The notes beneath the pieces were generated by a model. It saw only the letters and a list, made by a program, of their open reading frames with translations, was not told the DNA's origin and searched no databases. The translations under genes were made by a program, and so were the position numbers. Shown one piece after another: positions 18,860 to 27,297 of a DNA stretch of 64,000 nt. Origin of the DNA: Lentibacter algarum (GTDB taxonomy: Bacteria; Pseudomonadota; Alphaproteobacteria; Rhodobacterales; Rhodobacteraceae); the NCBI RefSeq assembly GCF_040580765.1, contig NZ_CP158687.1:1178001-1242000 (forward strand). Reading direction: 5' to 3'. The first letter of the stretch is position 1; the number at the start of each line of letters is the position of its first letter.

Positions 18860-18923
18860 CGCTTTTCATTCCTCACGCTCTCGCGTATAGGCAGAGCCAT
18901 ATTACACAAGAGCAAGCGCCTTT

Positions 18924-20081
18924 ATGAGAACGATTACCACGACCGCAGAGCTGGCTGACTATTGCAAAGAGGCCGCAACCCACGACTATGTTACTGTTGA
19001 CACAGAGTTTTTGCGAGAGCGGACGTATTACTCCAAGCTCTGCCTTGTGCAGCTTGCTATGCCTGGTACGACAGATGACAACGCCGTTTTGGTGGACCCT
19101 CTGGCGAGTGGTATTTCGCTTCAGCCGCTTTATGATCTGATGGCGGATGAAAGCACTGTGAAAGTCTTTCATGCTGCGCGCCAAGATCTGGAAATCTTTT
19201 TCCATGACGGGGATGTGATCCCGGCGCCTTTGTTTGACACTCAGGTTGCAGCTATGGTGTGCGGCTTTGGTGAGCAGGTCGGCTATGAGACGCTGGTGCG
19301 AAAGATTGCCAAGGAAACTGTGGACAAGACCAGCCGCTTTACCGACTGGTCGCGGCGGCCTTTGACGGAAGCGCAAAAGACCTATGCTTTGGCCGATGTA
19401 ACGCATTTGCGCCAGATTTATGAATATCTGCGGGACCAACTTGCCAAGAACAAGCGCGCCAAATGGGTGAGCGAGGAGCTATCTGTTCTGACTTCGCCTG
19501 CGACCTATCAGATTGATCCTGCCAATGCTTGGGAGCGGGTCAAAGTCCGCACAAGCTCGGGCAAGTTTTTGGCTGTGGTGCGTGAGCTTGCGAAGTTTCG
19601 TGAGGCCTACGCGCAGGAGCGCAATGTGCCTCGTAGCCGCGTCTATAAGGACGATGCGCTCACCGAGCTTGCCTCAACGAAGCCCAAGGATTTGAACGAT
19701 TTGTCCCGCTCGCGTCTTTTGTTGCGTGAAGCGCGCAAGGGCGAGATTGCGGAAGGGATTTTGGCGGCTGTTGCGGCGGGCATGGCCTGTGCGCCTGAAA
19801 ACGTGCCCCAAGGCGACAAGACGCGTGAAAAGCTCAATGTGAACCCAGCTTTGGCCGATCTTTTGCGGGTTTTGCTCAAGGCAAAGACGGAAGATATGGG
19901 TGTCGCTGCTAAGCTGATCGCTTCGGCGAGCGATCTGGATATGATCGCGGCGGGCGAGCGGGATGTGGCTGCATTGAACGGGTGGCGCTTTGAGGCCTTT
20001 GGCGAGGATGCGCTTCGTCTGTGCAATGGCGAGATCGGTCTCGCTGTGAAAGGGCGTGCTGTGAAGGTTATTTCACTTTAG
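18924..20081 (+). CDS. rnd: Ribonuclease D
   Basis: A 385-residue 3'-to-5' exonuclease for tRNA 3' maturation. The DEDD exonuclease motifs are clear: VDTEFLRE (Asp, Glu), HAARQDLE (Asp), and a Y-x(3)-D block at YALADVTHL. An HRDC-type helical region follows (about 210-290). The protein is within normal length for the family. It ends nine bases before the convergent lipoprotein gene. Confidence 0.95.
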   Translation: MRTITTTAELADYCKEAATHDYVTVDTEFLRERTYYSKLCLVQLAMPGTTDDNAVLVDPLASGISLQPLYDLMADESTVKVFHAARQDLEIFFHDGDVIPAPLFDTQVAAMVCGFGEQVGYETLVRKIAKETVDKTSRFTDWSRRPLTEAQKTYALADVTHLRQIYEYLRDQLAKNKRAKWVSEELSVLTSPATYQIDPANAWERVKVRTSSGKFLAVVRELAKFREAYAQERNVPRSRVYKDDALTELASTKPKDLNDLSRSRLLLREARKGEIAEGILAAVAAGMACAPENVPQGDKTREKLNVNPALADLLRVLLKAKTEDMGVAAKLIASASDLDMIAAGERDVAALNGWRFEAFGEDALRLCNGEIGLAVKGRAVKVISL

Positions 20082-20090
20082 GTTCGTCTC

Positions 20091-20600
20091 TTAACGCCTT
20101 ACAGAGCGAGCATTTTCTGCGCCAGTGACGCGAATTGTGCGGACGCCTTCCAGATCTTCATCAGAGATAAACACTGCGGCTGTCAGCTCGCGCGAGCGCT
20201 GTGGCGCTGCGGGGCGAGAGCGGGTGGAATATTCGGTCTTGAGCGAATATTCGAGCGTTTGCAGTGGGCCGTCGACCTCAAGATCAAACTCAGGCACAAG
20301 GCGAACATCGTAGGCGCCAAGCGTTGGCGAAAGACCGGTTGCGCGCAGAATTGCGCCGCCTGCTGCGGGCTCGATTGCCAGTGCAAGGATTTGAGCGACG
20401 GCAACGCCTTCTGGTGCAGCTCGCTCACGGCGAAACGCTGATTTTTGAGGTATAAGCGCGTTTGTGGCTTCGGGCGCGACGGTTTCATTGCGGCTTTTGC
20501 CAAACCAGTTAAGCGGATTATAGGCAGAACCACCACTGCTGCCGCCACATCCAGGCAGGGCGAGGGCCGAGACCAGAGCTGTTGTGAGGATAATGCGCAT
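20091..20600 (-). CDS. Conserved hypothetical lipoprotein
   Basis: A 169-residue protein with a signal peptide ending in a lipobox (LALPGC, Cys at about 18) and then a Gly/Ser linker. The mature part has alternating hydrophobic residues suggesting a beta-rich domain (GAILRATGLSPTLGAYDVRLVPE) and a conserved Arg-rich end. Such proteins are common and uncharacterised in the Rhodobacterales. I do not recognise a function. Divergent from sufE. Confidence 0.75.
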   Translation of the reverse strand: MRIILTTALVSALALPGCGGSSGGSAYNPLNWFGKSRNETVAPEATNALIPQKSAFRRERAAPEGVAVAQILALAIEPAAGGAILRATGLSPTLGAYDVRLVPEFDLEVDGPLQTLEYSLKTEYSTRSRPAAPQRSRELTAAVFISDEDLEGVRTIRVTGAENARSVRR

Positions 20601-20725
20601 GTGTCACTCCGCCAATTGCTTGCTTGTGTTGCTACCTTATTGTGTGCGGCTTGAAAAGACGGGAAAGCATATGGACCTTCGCGCGCGGGGCGCCTATCTC
20701 AATGGGACGGAATAAGGGGAACGCA

Positions 20726-21133
20726 ATGGCCAGCGCCGCATTTGAAGAGCTTGTAGAGGATTTCCAGTTTCTTGAAGATTGGGAGGATCGGTATGCCTAT
20801 GTGATCGAGCTGGGCAAAGCGATGGAGCCATTAGCGGAGGCACTGAAGGTGTCTGCGACCAAGGTTGACGGTTGCGCCAGCCAAGTCTGGCTTCACCCGA
20901 AGGTCGAGGGCGCGGTTTTTCACTTTGACGGCGAGAGTGACGCAATGATTGTGCGTGGGCTCGTCGCGGTTTTGCGCAAGCTCTATAACGGGCTTGATGT
21001 CGGGGCTGTTCTGGCAGTGGATGCGCAGGCCGAGCTGGGCCGACTTGGGCTTCAGGAACATCTTTCGGCGCAGAGAAGCAACGGCGTGCGCGCTATGATC
21101 GAGCGGATCAGAACTGTGGCCGCGGGCGCGTAA
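20726..21133 (+). CDS. sufE: SufE-family sulfur acceptor
   Basis: A 135-residue protein that takes persulfide sulfur from the SufS cysteine desulfurase for Fe-S cluster assembly. The acceptor Cys is in KVDGCASQVWL (about residue 51), with the family blocks ELVEDFQFLEDWEDRYAYVI and GLDVGAVL. The ATG at 20726 follows AAGGGGA; the frame extends upstream but with no family similarity. No other suf genes are in the window. Confidence 0.93.
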   Translation: MASAAFEELVEDFQFLEDWEDRYAYVIELGKAMEPLAEALKVSATKVDGCASQVWLHPKVEGAVFHFDGESDAMIVRGLVAVLRKLYNGLDVGAVLAVDAQAELGRLGLQEHLSAQRSNGVRAMIERIRTVAAGA

Positions 21134-21208
21134 GTGCCTGAAGCGATAGGGCTTTTGGCATTTCTCCCCAAGAGATTTAGAGAAACAAAAGGCTGACGGG
21201 GCTTGTGT

Positions 21209-21850
21209 TCAGGCTTTGCCTGCTTGGGTTTTGAGGGCTGTGGCGAGGTCACCGTAGCCTGTGAAGCGGTATTCATAGGCAAGGCCGAGGCGGTCCGCGC
21301 AGTCCTGGGCTTTGGCTTCAAGCGCTGCGTCGTGGGTCTGGGCTTGATAGACAAGTTTGGTATAGTTTCCAAAGATCATATCGCGCAGCTCGGGGTGTTT
21401 GTGCAGGCCCATGGGCTTCCAAACAAAGGCGTCAAACTGTTTCACGAGAAAATCGGTGAGATAAAAGGCCGTGATTTCATCCTCATGGGCAGCGAAGGCC
21501 TCATTGCCTTCAAAGAAGGAATAGCAATGTGGTCCTGCGACCATGGCGACGCCAAGCTCGGCGCATTTGGCCTCGAGCAGTCCACCCGTGCCGCAATCGG
21601 CGTAGACCACGAAAATATCGTCATAGGCTGTGCGGTGTTTGAGCACGCTGGCCTCGACCGCTTCTGTGATGCGCTCTGGGTAGAGGTGAAGATTGGCGGG
21701 GAGACAGGTGAGATCCATGTGGTGCCAGCCGTTTTGAGCTTTGAGCGCCAGAATTTCACGCGCCAACGCACCACAGGCGATGAGCAGGAGGCGGCCTTTG
21801 CCTGACGGCGCGAGGCCTTCGTCTGTGAGCATCGTGTCGTCTAGGAGCAT
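21209..21850 (-). CDS. DUF1638-family protein
   Basis: A 213-residue protein of the DUF1638 family, beginning MLLDDTMLTDEGLAPSGKGR. Conserved features include LLIACGALAREI, a TCLPANLHL segment, YADCGTGG, and a GPHCYSFFEG motif with Cys and His residues that could bind a metal. Family members recur near cobalamin-dependent methyltransferase genes, as here with the corrinoid protein and homocysteine methyltransferase. A corrinoid-linked role is an inference. A terminator separates it from the upstream corrinoid-protein gene, so it may have its own expression. Confidence 0.8.
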   Translation of the reverse strand: MLLDDTMLTDEGLAPSGKGRLLLIACGALAREILALKAQNGWHHMDLTCLPANLHLYPERITEAVEASVLKHRTAYDDIFVVYADCGTGGLLEAKCAELGVAMVAGPHCYSFFEGNEAFAAHEDEITAFYLTDFLVKQFDAFVWKPMGLHKHPELRDMIFGNYTKLVYQAQTHDAALEAKAQDCADRLGLAYEYRFTGYGDLATALKTQAGKA

Positions 21851-21864
21851 GATCGATCCTTCAG

Positions 21865-21897
21865 AAAAAAGGCCCGCGCGGTGTGTCCGGCGGGCCC
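21865..21897 (-). terminator. Rho-independent terminator after the corrinoid-protein gene
   Basis: On the minus strand the stem GCGGGCC/GGCCCGC is followed by six T residues. It lies just downstream of the corrinoid-protein stop codon and upstream of the DUF1638 gene. Confidence 0.8.
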
Positions 21898-21921
21898 TTG
21901 ATACGCTTGTTTAGCTCAGGT

Positions 21922-22623
21922 TCAGCCGGCTGATGCTTTGTTGTGCTTGCGCAGAACCCATTCTTTGGCTGTTTCAACGGCCACAGCCGCATCACGGCAG
22001 TAAGCGTCTGCGCCAATGGCTTTGCCAAATTCTTCGTTGAGCGGCGCGCCGCCCACGAGAACGATATAGTCATCGCGGATGCCTTGCTCGACCATCGTGT
22101 CGATCACGACTTTCATGTAGGGCATTGTTGTTGTCAGAAGAGCGGACATGCCGAGAATCTCTGGTTTGTGCTCTTCGAGTGCGGCGAGATAGTTCTCAAC
22201 TGGGTTGTTGATGCCGATGTCTTCGACTTCAAACCCAGCGCCTTCCATCATCATGGCAACAAGGTTTTTGCCGATGTCGTGGATGTCGCCTTTGACAGTG
22301 CCGATGACCATGCCACCGACGCGGGGTGCGCCTGTTTCGGCCAAGAGCGGCTTGAGGATGGCCATGCCACCTTTCATTGCGTTGGCGGCGAGCAGAACTT
22401 CGGGCACGAAGAGAATACCATCGCGGAAGTCTTGCCCAACGATTGTCATCCCACCAACAAGCGCTTCTGTCAGGATGCGGTAGGGGGGCCAATCACGGCT
22501 CAGGAGGATGTTTACGGATTCTTCGATTTCCTCTTTGAGGCCATCGTAAAGATCGTCAAACATCTGTTGGACAAGTTCGTCGTCGTCCAGATCTGCGAGG
22601 ATGATGTCTTCTTCGTCCGACAT
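21922..22623 (-). CDS. Corrinoid (B12-binding) methyltransferase partner protein
   Basis: A 233-residue protein of the MtaC/MtbC/MetH B12-module type. Residues 15-100 form the helical cap. The cobalamin signature follows: GDIHDIGKN (His is the lower Co ligand), then GMSALLTTTM and VGGAPL. The N-terminus is acidic (MSDEEDIILADLDDDELVQ). It should carry the methyl group between two methyltransferases. It lies 157 bp downstream of the homocysteine methyltransferase gene on the same strand. Confidence 0.9.
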   Translation of the reverse strand: MSDEEDIILADLDDDELVQQMFDDLYDGLKEEIEESVNILLSRDWPPYRILTEALVGGMTIVGQDFRDGILFVPEVLLAANAMKGGMAILKPLLAETGAPRVGGMVIGTVKGDIHDIGKNLVAMMMEGAGFEVEDIGINNPVENYLAALEEHKPEILGMSALLTTTMPYMKVVIDTMVEQGIRDDYIVLVGGAPLNEEFGKAIGADAYCRDAAVAVETAKEWVLRKHNKASAG

Positions 22624-22780
22624 GGCGGAATCCTTTGATCGAATTTTTCTTTGTGCCAGCTTTTGCCAGAATGTCGCAAAGTGACTGGCTCGATTGCGAC
22701 ATACGCGAGACTTTTGCCGACCAAGTTAACGAATGTCGCCTAAAGCGGTGCAGCAAAACGATGCTGCACCGTAAATGAGC

Positions 22781-23794
22781 CTAGCTGCGGCGGCGGCGAT
22801 TGCTGCGTGTTCCTGTCGGTTCGTTGTCGCCTGTGCCATCGCTGGCCGAGGAGAAGGCCCCAAGGCGGGCGGCGATTTCTTCCAAGCTGGGTTTGTCGCC
22901 TTTTGGTCTGGTTTCAAGGGCTTCGCGCATCATGCGCAGGTGCTCCGGCAGGGTTCCGCAGCAGCCACCGATGATTTTTGCGCCGCTGTCGCGGGCGAGC
23001 ACGGCATAATCTGCCATGAGCGTCGGAGTCCCATCATAATGGATGTGACCATCGACGTATTTGGGGATGCCTGCGTTGCCTTTGGCGATGATCGGCCGCT
23101 CTGTGCCTTGGGCGACAAAGCCCTGCACGGTGCGCAACATATCAGAGGCGCCGACGCCGCAATTGGCGCCGAAGGCGAGTGGCTTGTGATCAAGTTTTTC
23201 AACCATGGCGACCATGGCGGCACTTGTCATGCCCATCATCGTGCGGCCAGCAGTGTCAAAGCTCATCGTGCCGCACCACGGCATATCGGCGAGTTTGAAG
23301 GCTTCGGCGGCGGCGATATATTCTTCAGGCGCAGAAATGGTTTCGAGCCAGAGCACATCGGCTCCGCCTTCCTTGAGGCCTTCGGCTTGCTCGTGAAACA
23401 TTTCAACGGCGATCTCGTGGGTGAGCTGGCCCATCGGGGCCATGATTTCGCCTGTGGGGCCGACGGAGCCAGCGACGATGACTTTGTGATCGGCTCGATC
23501 GGCAACATTGCGGCCGATTTCGGCAGAGATGCGCGACAGTTCGCGCGCGCGGTTGGCTGCATTGTGCAGCTTGAGGCGCGCGGCATTGCCACCAAAGGAG
23601 TTTGTCAGGAAAAGATCAGAGCCAGCATCGACTGCGGATTTGTAGAGCGATGTGATTTTGGCGGGTTCATCCACATTCCAGAATTCGGGGGGATCACCTG
23701 CGCCGAGGCCCATGTTGAAGAGGTTTGTGCCTGTCGCGCCATCGGCAAGGAGCCAGTCGCGTTCGGCGAGGAGAGTTTCAAAGGGCGATGTCAT
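22781..23794 (-). CDS. Homocysteine S-methyltransferase (BHMT/MetH N-module type)
   Basis: A 337-residue TIM-barrel methyltransferase. It starts with the family block WLLADGATGTNLFNMGL. The zinc ligands are the Cys in FGANCGVG and the Cys pair in IIGGCCGTLPEHLR. The last 30 residues are polar and basic (ending RSNRRRRS). Related proteins use betaine or methylcobalamin as the methyl donor; the adjacent corrinoid protein argues for methylcobalamin. It is often annotated betaine-homocysteine methyltransferase. The pterin-binding and reactivation modules of full-length MetH are missing from the gene and the window. Confidence 0.85.
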   Translation of the reverse strand: MTSPFETLLAERDWLLADGATGTNLFNMGLGAGDPPEFWNVDEPAKITSLYKSAVDAGSDLFLTNSFGGNAARLKLHNAANRARELSRISAEIGRNVADRADHKVIVAGSVGPTGEIMAPMGQLTHEIAVEMFHEQAEGLKEGGADVLWLETISAPEEYIAAAEAFKLADMPWCGTMSFDTAGRTMMGMTSAAMVAMVEKLDHKPLAFGANCGVGASDMLRTVQGFVAQGTERPIIAKGNAGIPKYVDGHIHYDGTPTLMADYAVLARDSGAKIIGGCCGTLPEHLRMMREALETRPKGDKPSLEEIAARLGAFSSASDGTGDNEPTGTRSNRRRRS

Positions 23795-23855
23795 GTTTGG
23801 AGCTGCCTTATTTGGGTTTGCGCTGCCTTCGCACAGGTAAGGTAATTAGGCAAAT

Positions 23856-23879
23856 TCATAATCAACATCAAGATTATGA
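23856..23879. promoter_or_regulatory. Inverted repeat upstream of the homocysteine methyltransferase gene
   Basis: TCATAATC and GATTATGA are perfect 8-bp arms separated by 8 bases, about 62 bp upstream of the start codon. It could be an operator or a leader hairpin. I see no match to a known SAM or cobalamin riboswitch. Confidence 0.5.
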
Positions 23880-23940
23880 GGTTTGCTTGTTTGTATGAAG
23901 GGAGGCGGGAGAGACTGTGGCGCAGCGTGAGGGCGCATAC

Positions 23941-23971
23941 AAAAACGCCGCCCGATAAAGGAGCGGCGTTT
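23941..23971 (-). terminator. Rho-independent terminator after the ATPase zeta-inhibitor gene
   Basis: On the minus strand the stem AAACGCCGC/GCGGCGTTT with a short loop runs into a T tract, 23 bp downstream of the stop codon. Confidence 0.8.
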
Positions 23972-23993
23972 GAAAGATCATCAGCGCAGAAGC

Positions 23994-24311
23994 TTAGCCA
24001 ACTTCTGTCATCACTTGGGTTTTGGCCAGCACACTCAGTTCGGCACGTTTGGCGCGGATCGTGTCTGTGTCGGCCATTTCGCCGAGATCTGCAGCCACTT
24101 TGCGTACCACATCTTCATGGCCTGCTTCTTCAAAATCTGCTTTCACGACCTCCGCAGCATAGGCTGCAGCGTCATCACCTGATTTTCCCAGAAGCTCGGC
24201 AGCCCAAAGGCCGAGAAGCTTGTTTGTGCGGGCTTCGGCCTTGAACTTCACTTCTTCGTCATGAGCGAATTTGTTTTCGAAGGCGTTTTCGCGGTCGTCA
24301 AAAGTGGACAT
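23994..24311 (-). CDS. F1Fo-ATPase inhibitor zeta subunit (DUF1476)
   Basis: A 105-residue helical protein beginning MSTFDDRENAFENKFAHDEE, the hallmark of DUF1476. In Paracoccus denitrificans this family was identified as the zeta subunit, which blocks ATP hydrolysis by inserting its N-terminal segment into the F1 motor. The family is largely alphaproteobacterial and commonly lies next to purC, as here. The ATG at 24311 gives the expected length; a frame extension upstream is not family-like. Confidence 0.92.
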   Translation of the reverse strand: MSTFDDRENAFENKFAHDEEVKFKAEARTNKLLGLWAAELLGKSGDDAAAYAAEVVKADFEEAGHEDVVRKVAADLGEMADTDTIRAKRAELSVLAKTQVMTEVG

Positions 24312-24465
24312 ACGGGTGTCTCCAACAAAATTATAGTTGCGCTTAAATATGCAATTCGTCGCGATGGAGCACAAGCCCTCATGGCGCGGCTTGCGACAAT
24401 GAGCCCTTTGCCATAAGAGACAGTCAAGCAAGCAGACTCACCTCAAGCGCGAGATTGGAGCCCCG

Positions 24466-25224
24466 ATGGCACGCCGCAAGAAAATATACGAAGGCAAGGC
24501 AAAGACCCTGTTCGAAGGGCCAGAGCCAGGCACGATTGTGCAGTATTTCAAGGACGATGCCACGGCCTTCAACGCAGAGAAGCGTGATGTGATCGAAGGC
24601 AAGGGTGTGTTGAACAACATGCTCTCGGAATATTTTATGAATGGTTTGACGCAAATTGGCGTTCCAAACCACTTTATCCGCCGTCTCAATATGCGCGAAC
24701 AGCTTGTCCGCGCCTGTGAGATTGTGCCGCTTGAAGTGATTGTGCGCAATTTTGCGGCTGGTTCTATGGCCAAACGCCTTGGGATCGAAGAAGGAACGCC
24801 GCTGCCACGGCCAATTGTCGAATATTGCTACAAAGACGATGCTTTGGGCGATCCGCTTGTCTCTGAAGAGCATATTGCGGCATTCGGTTGGGCGAGCCAG
24901 CAGGACATGGAAGACATCCTGAGCCTTGCGCTGCGGGTCAACGACTTTTTGTCAGGCGTTATGTTTGGTGTCGGCATCAAGCTTGTTGATTTCAAGATCG
25001 AGATTGGCCGTGTTTATGAAGGCGATTATCAGCGCCTTATCGTTGCTGATGAGATCAGCCCTGACAGCTGCCGCCTATGGGATATGGAAACAGGCCAGAA
25101 GCTCGATAAAGACGTGTTCCGCCGCGATCTTGGTAGCCTGACCGACGCGTATAGCGAAGTTGCGAGAAGGCTCGGTGTGATGCCAAAGGGGGCGACCCCC
25201 ATGAAGCCGACGTTGATTAACTGA
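24466..25224 (+). CDS. purC: Phosphoribosylaminoimidazole-succinocarboxamide synthase
   Basis: A 252-residue SAICAR synthetase joining CAIR with aspartate using ATP. It starts with the ATP-binding [12 protein letters not shown] block, has the [15 protein letters not shown] signature and VDFKIEIGR, and ends with the conserved [12 protein letters not shown] segment. It is divergent from the ATPase inhibitor gene and heads a purine gene group. Confidence 0.97.
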   Translation: MARRKKIYEGKAKTLFEGPEPGTIVQYFKDDATAFNAEKRDVIEGKGVLNNMLSEYFMNGLTQIGVPNHFIRRLNMREQLVRACEIVPLEVIVRNFAAGSMAKRLGIEEGTPLPRPIVEYCYKDDALGDPLVSEEHIAAFGWASQQDMEDILSLALRVNDFLSGVMFGVGIKLVDFKIEIGRVYEGDYQRLIVADEISPDSCRLWDMETGQKLDKDVFRRDLGSLTDAYSEVARRLGVMPKGATPMKPTLIN

Positions 25225-25290
25225 CGTCTGCAAGAAATTGATAAGCCAAGTAAAATCCTTGGTGATGATTGAATAAGAACGGAGAGAGCC

Positions 25291-25521
25291 ATGAAAGCGC
25301 GTGTGCATGTGATGCTGAAGAACGGGGTTCTGGACCCGCAAGGTGAGGCTGTGCGCCATGCGCTTGGGGCGCTTGGTTTTGACGGCGTTGAAGGCGTGCG
25401 CCAAGGCAAGGTCATCGAGCTTGATCTGGCTGAGGGCAGCTCTGAGGCGACTGTCACCGAGATGTGCGAAAAGCTTCTCGCGAACACTGTCATCGAGAGC
25501 TACACAATCGAGCTTGGCTGA
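25291..25521 (+). CDS. purS: Phosphoribosylformylglycinamidine synthase subunit PurS
   Basis: A 76-residue small subunit of the three-part FGAM synthetase (PurS-PurQ-PurL). It begins MKARVHVMLKNGVLDPQGEA and ends NTVIESYTIELG, both typical. ACGGAGAGAG precedes the start. Its stop overlaps the start of the dehydrogenase gene (TGATG). Confidence 0.95.
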   Translation: MKARVHVMLKNGVLDPQGEAVRHALGALGFDGVEGVRQGKVIELDLAEGSSEATVTEMCEKLLANTVIESYTIELG

Positions 25522-26564
25522 TGCGCGCAGCGCAGATTACCACATGGCGCGCGCCACTTGAGATTGTCCAAATGGACGACCCGACACCGCCGGAAGGCGG
25601 CGTTGTGCTCAAGGTGCTTGCCTGTGGTGTCTGTCGCTCTGACTGGCATGCTTGGGTGGGCGCTGACCCCGATGTGGCGTTGCCGCACGTGCCGGGGCAT
25701 GAATATTGCGGCGAGATTGTCGCTGTTGGAGCGGGTGTTAAGAGCTGGCAGGTTGGCCAACGTGTGATTGCGCCGTTTATTTTGGCCTGTGGGCGCTGCG
25801 GCGACTGTCAATCAGGCCATCAGACGATTTGTGCAACACAGGCTGTGCCTGGATTTACGCAAGCGGGTGCTTATGCCGAGTATCTCGCTGTACCGTATGC
25901 AGATGCGAACCTGACATTATTGCCTGAGAGCATTGCGCCTGATCTGGCAGCGGGACTGGGCTGTCGGGTGACGACGGCTTGGCATGCTTTGACGGGCCGC
26001 GCGGCTCTGCAAGCGGGGGAATGGCTTGCTGTTTTTGGTGGCGGTGGTGTGGGCCTTTCGGCGCTTATGCTTGGTCGTGCTTTGGGCGCGCGGGTGGCGG
26101 TTGTCGATGTGGTTCCCGAGAAGCTTGCTTATGCCAAACGCCTTGGTGCGGATGTTGTGATCAACGCGACTGAGGGCGATGCGGCTGAAGCTGTGCGCGA
26201 AGCGACGGGCGGGGGCGCAGACCTTGCCATTGAGGCGCTTGGCGTGGAAGCGACCACAGTGGGCGCGCTTAAGTCATTGAAAAAGCTGGGCCGTATGGTT
26301 CAGGTCGGGATGCCTGCGGGAGATCATGCGGTGATGCCGATCCCGATGGATGTCGTATATTCTGGGCAATTGGCGATATATGGTACGCGTGGCATGCCTG
26401 CACATCGCTACCCGAGCCTATTGAGCCTGATGGATGCGGGGCATGTGGACCTCGCACCTCTGGTGACCCGCCGTATTGCACTGAGTGACGCGACTCGCGA
26501 GCTTGCTGCCTTTGATCATGCTGCCCCTGCGGGTGTGGCTGTTATAACCGATTTTGAGAGCTGA
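25521..26564 (+). CDS. Zinc-dependent alcohol dehydrogenase family protein
   Basis: A 347-residue medium-chain dehydrogenase. Catalytic zinc ligands are the Cys in GVCRSDWHAW and the GHE motif. A structural zinc loop is visible with Cys residues at CGRCGDCQSGHQTIC. The Rossmann glycines are GGGGVGLSALML, followed by an Asp (VVDVVPEK) that suggests NAD. Substrate is unknown. The gene sits between purS and purQ and overlaps purS by one base, so it should be translated as part of the purine mRNA although it has no known role in that pathway. Confidence 0.88.
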   Translation: MRAAQITTWRAPLEIVQMDDPTPPEGGVVLKVLACGVCRSDWHAWVGADPDVALPHVPGHEYCGEIVAVGAGVKSWQVGQRVIAPFILACGRCGDCQSGHQTICATQAVPGFTQAGAYAEYLAVPYADANLTLLPESIAPDLAAGLGCRVTTAWHALTGRAALQAGEWLAVFGGGGVGLSALMLGRALGARVAVVDVVPEKLAYAKRLGADVVINATEGDAAEAVREATGGGADLAIEALGVEATTVGALKSLKKLGRMVQVGMPAGDHAVMPIPMDVVYSGQLAIYGTRGMPAHRYPSLLSLMDAGHVDLAPLVTRRIALSDATRELAAFDHAAPAGVAVITDFES

Positions 26565-26582
26565 AACGCTAAGGAGAACCCC

Positions 26583-27251
26583 ATGAAAGCCGCTGTGATT
26601 GTCTTCCCTGGATCAAACTGTGACCGTGACTTGGCTGTGGCCTTGGAAAAGGCGGGGGCCGATGTTGAAATGGTCTGGCACAAAGACACGGCTTTGCCCA
26701 AGGGCATTGATCTTGTGGCTGTTCCCGGGGGCTTCTCATTTGGAGATTATTTGCGCTGTGGTGCGATTGCGGCAAATTCGCCGATCTGTGGTGAGCTGAA
26801 GGCCCATGTGGAGCGCGGCGGTTATGCACTCGGGATTTGCAATGGCTTTCAAGTTCTGACCGAAACCGGCCTTTTGCCAGGTGCGCTGCGCCGCAATGCA
26901 GGGCTGAAATACATCTGCAAGCCGATTGAGCTTCAGGTTGAGGCGGCGGACACGGCCTATACCAGCGGGTATGAGGCTGGGCAGGTGATCACCGTGCCAA
27001 TCGCGCACCACGATGGAAACTATTACGTGGATGATGCCAAGCTCGCCGAGCTGCGCGCCGAGGGCCGAATTGCCTTTAGCTATGTCAACAACCCCAACGG
27101 CTCTGTGGCCGATATTGCGGGCGTTGTGAGCCGCAACCGTCGTGTGCTTGGCATGATGCCACACCCTGAGCGGATGGCAGAGCCTAGCCATGGGGGAACC
27201 GACGGCAAAGCGATGTTTACCAGCCTCATGAGCCAAATGGCGCTTGCATGA
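26583..27251 (+). CDS. purQ: Phosphoribosylformylglycinamidine synthase subunit PurQ
   Basis: A 222-residue class I glutamine amidotransferase subunit that supplies ammonia to PurL. The nucleophile Cys is in LGICNGFQVL, and the catalytic His-Glu pair is in MPHPERM. AAGGAGA precedes the ATG. PurL is not in the window. Confidence 0.97.
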   Translation: MKAAVIVFPGSNCDRDLAVALEKAGADVEMVWHKDTALPKGIDLVAVPGGFSFGDYLRCGAIAANSPICGELKAHVERGGYALGICNGFQVLTETGLLPGALRRNAGLKYICKPIELQVEAADTAYTSGYEAGQVITVPIAHHDGNYYVDDAKLAELRAEGRIAFSYVNNPNGSVADIAGVVSRNRRVLGMMPHPERMAEPSHGGTDGKAMFTSLMSQMALA

Positions 27252-27297
27252 GATCAGCGCGCTTGTGAGGGGCGGTAAGGCCCGCTAATTTGGCACA

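Noticed and set aside
22775..23845. A 356-codon plus-strand frame over the homocysteine methyltransferase gene
   Set aside because: Antisense shadow of a gene with clear zinc-site motifs; it shows His/Cys/Gly-rich composition typical of shadows.
23795..23993. SAM or cobalamin riboswitch upstream of the homocysteine methyltransferase gene
   Set aside because: I could not match the conserved core sequences of SAM-II, SAM/SAH or the B12 box; only a simple inverted repeat is present.
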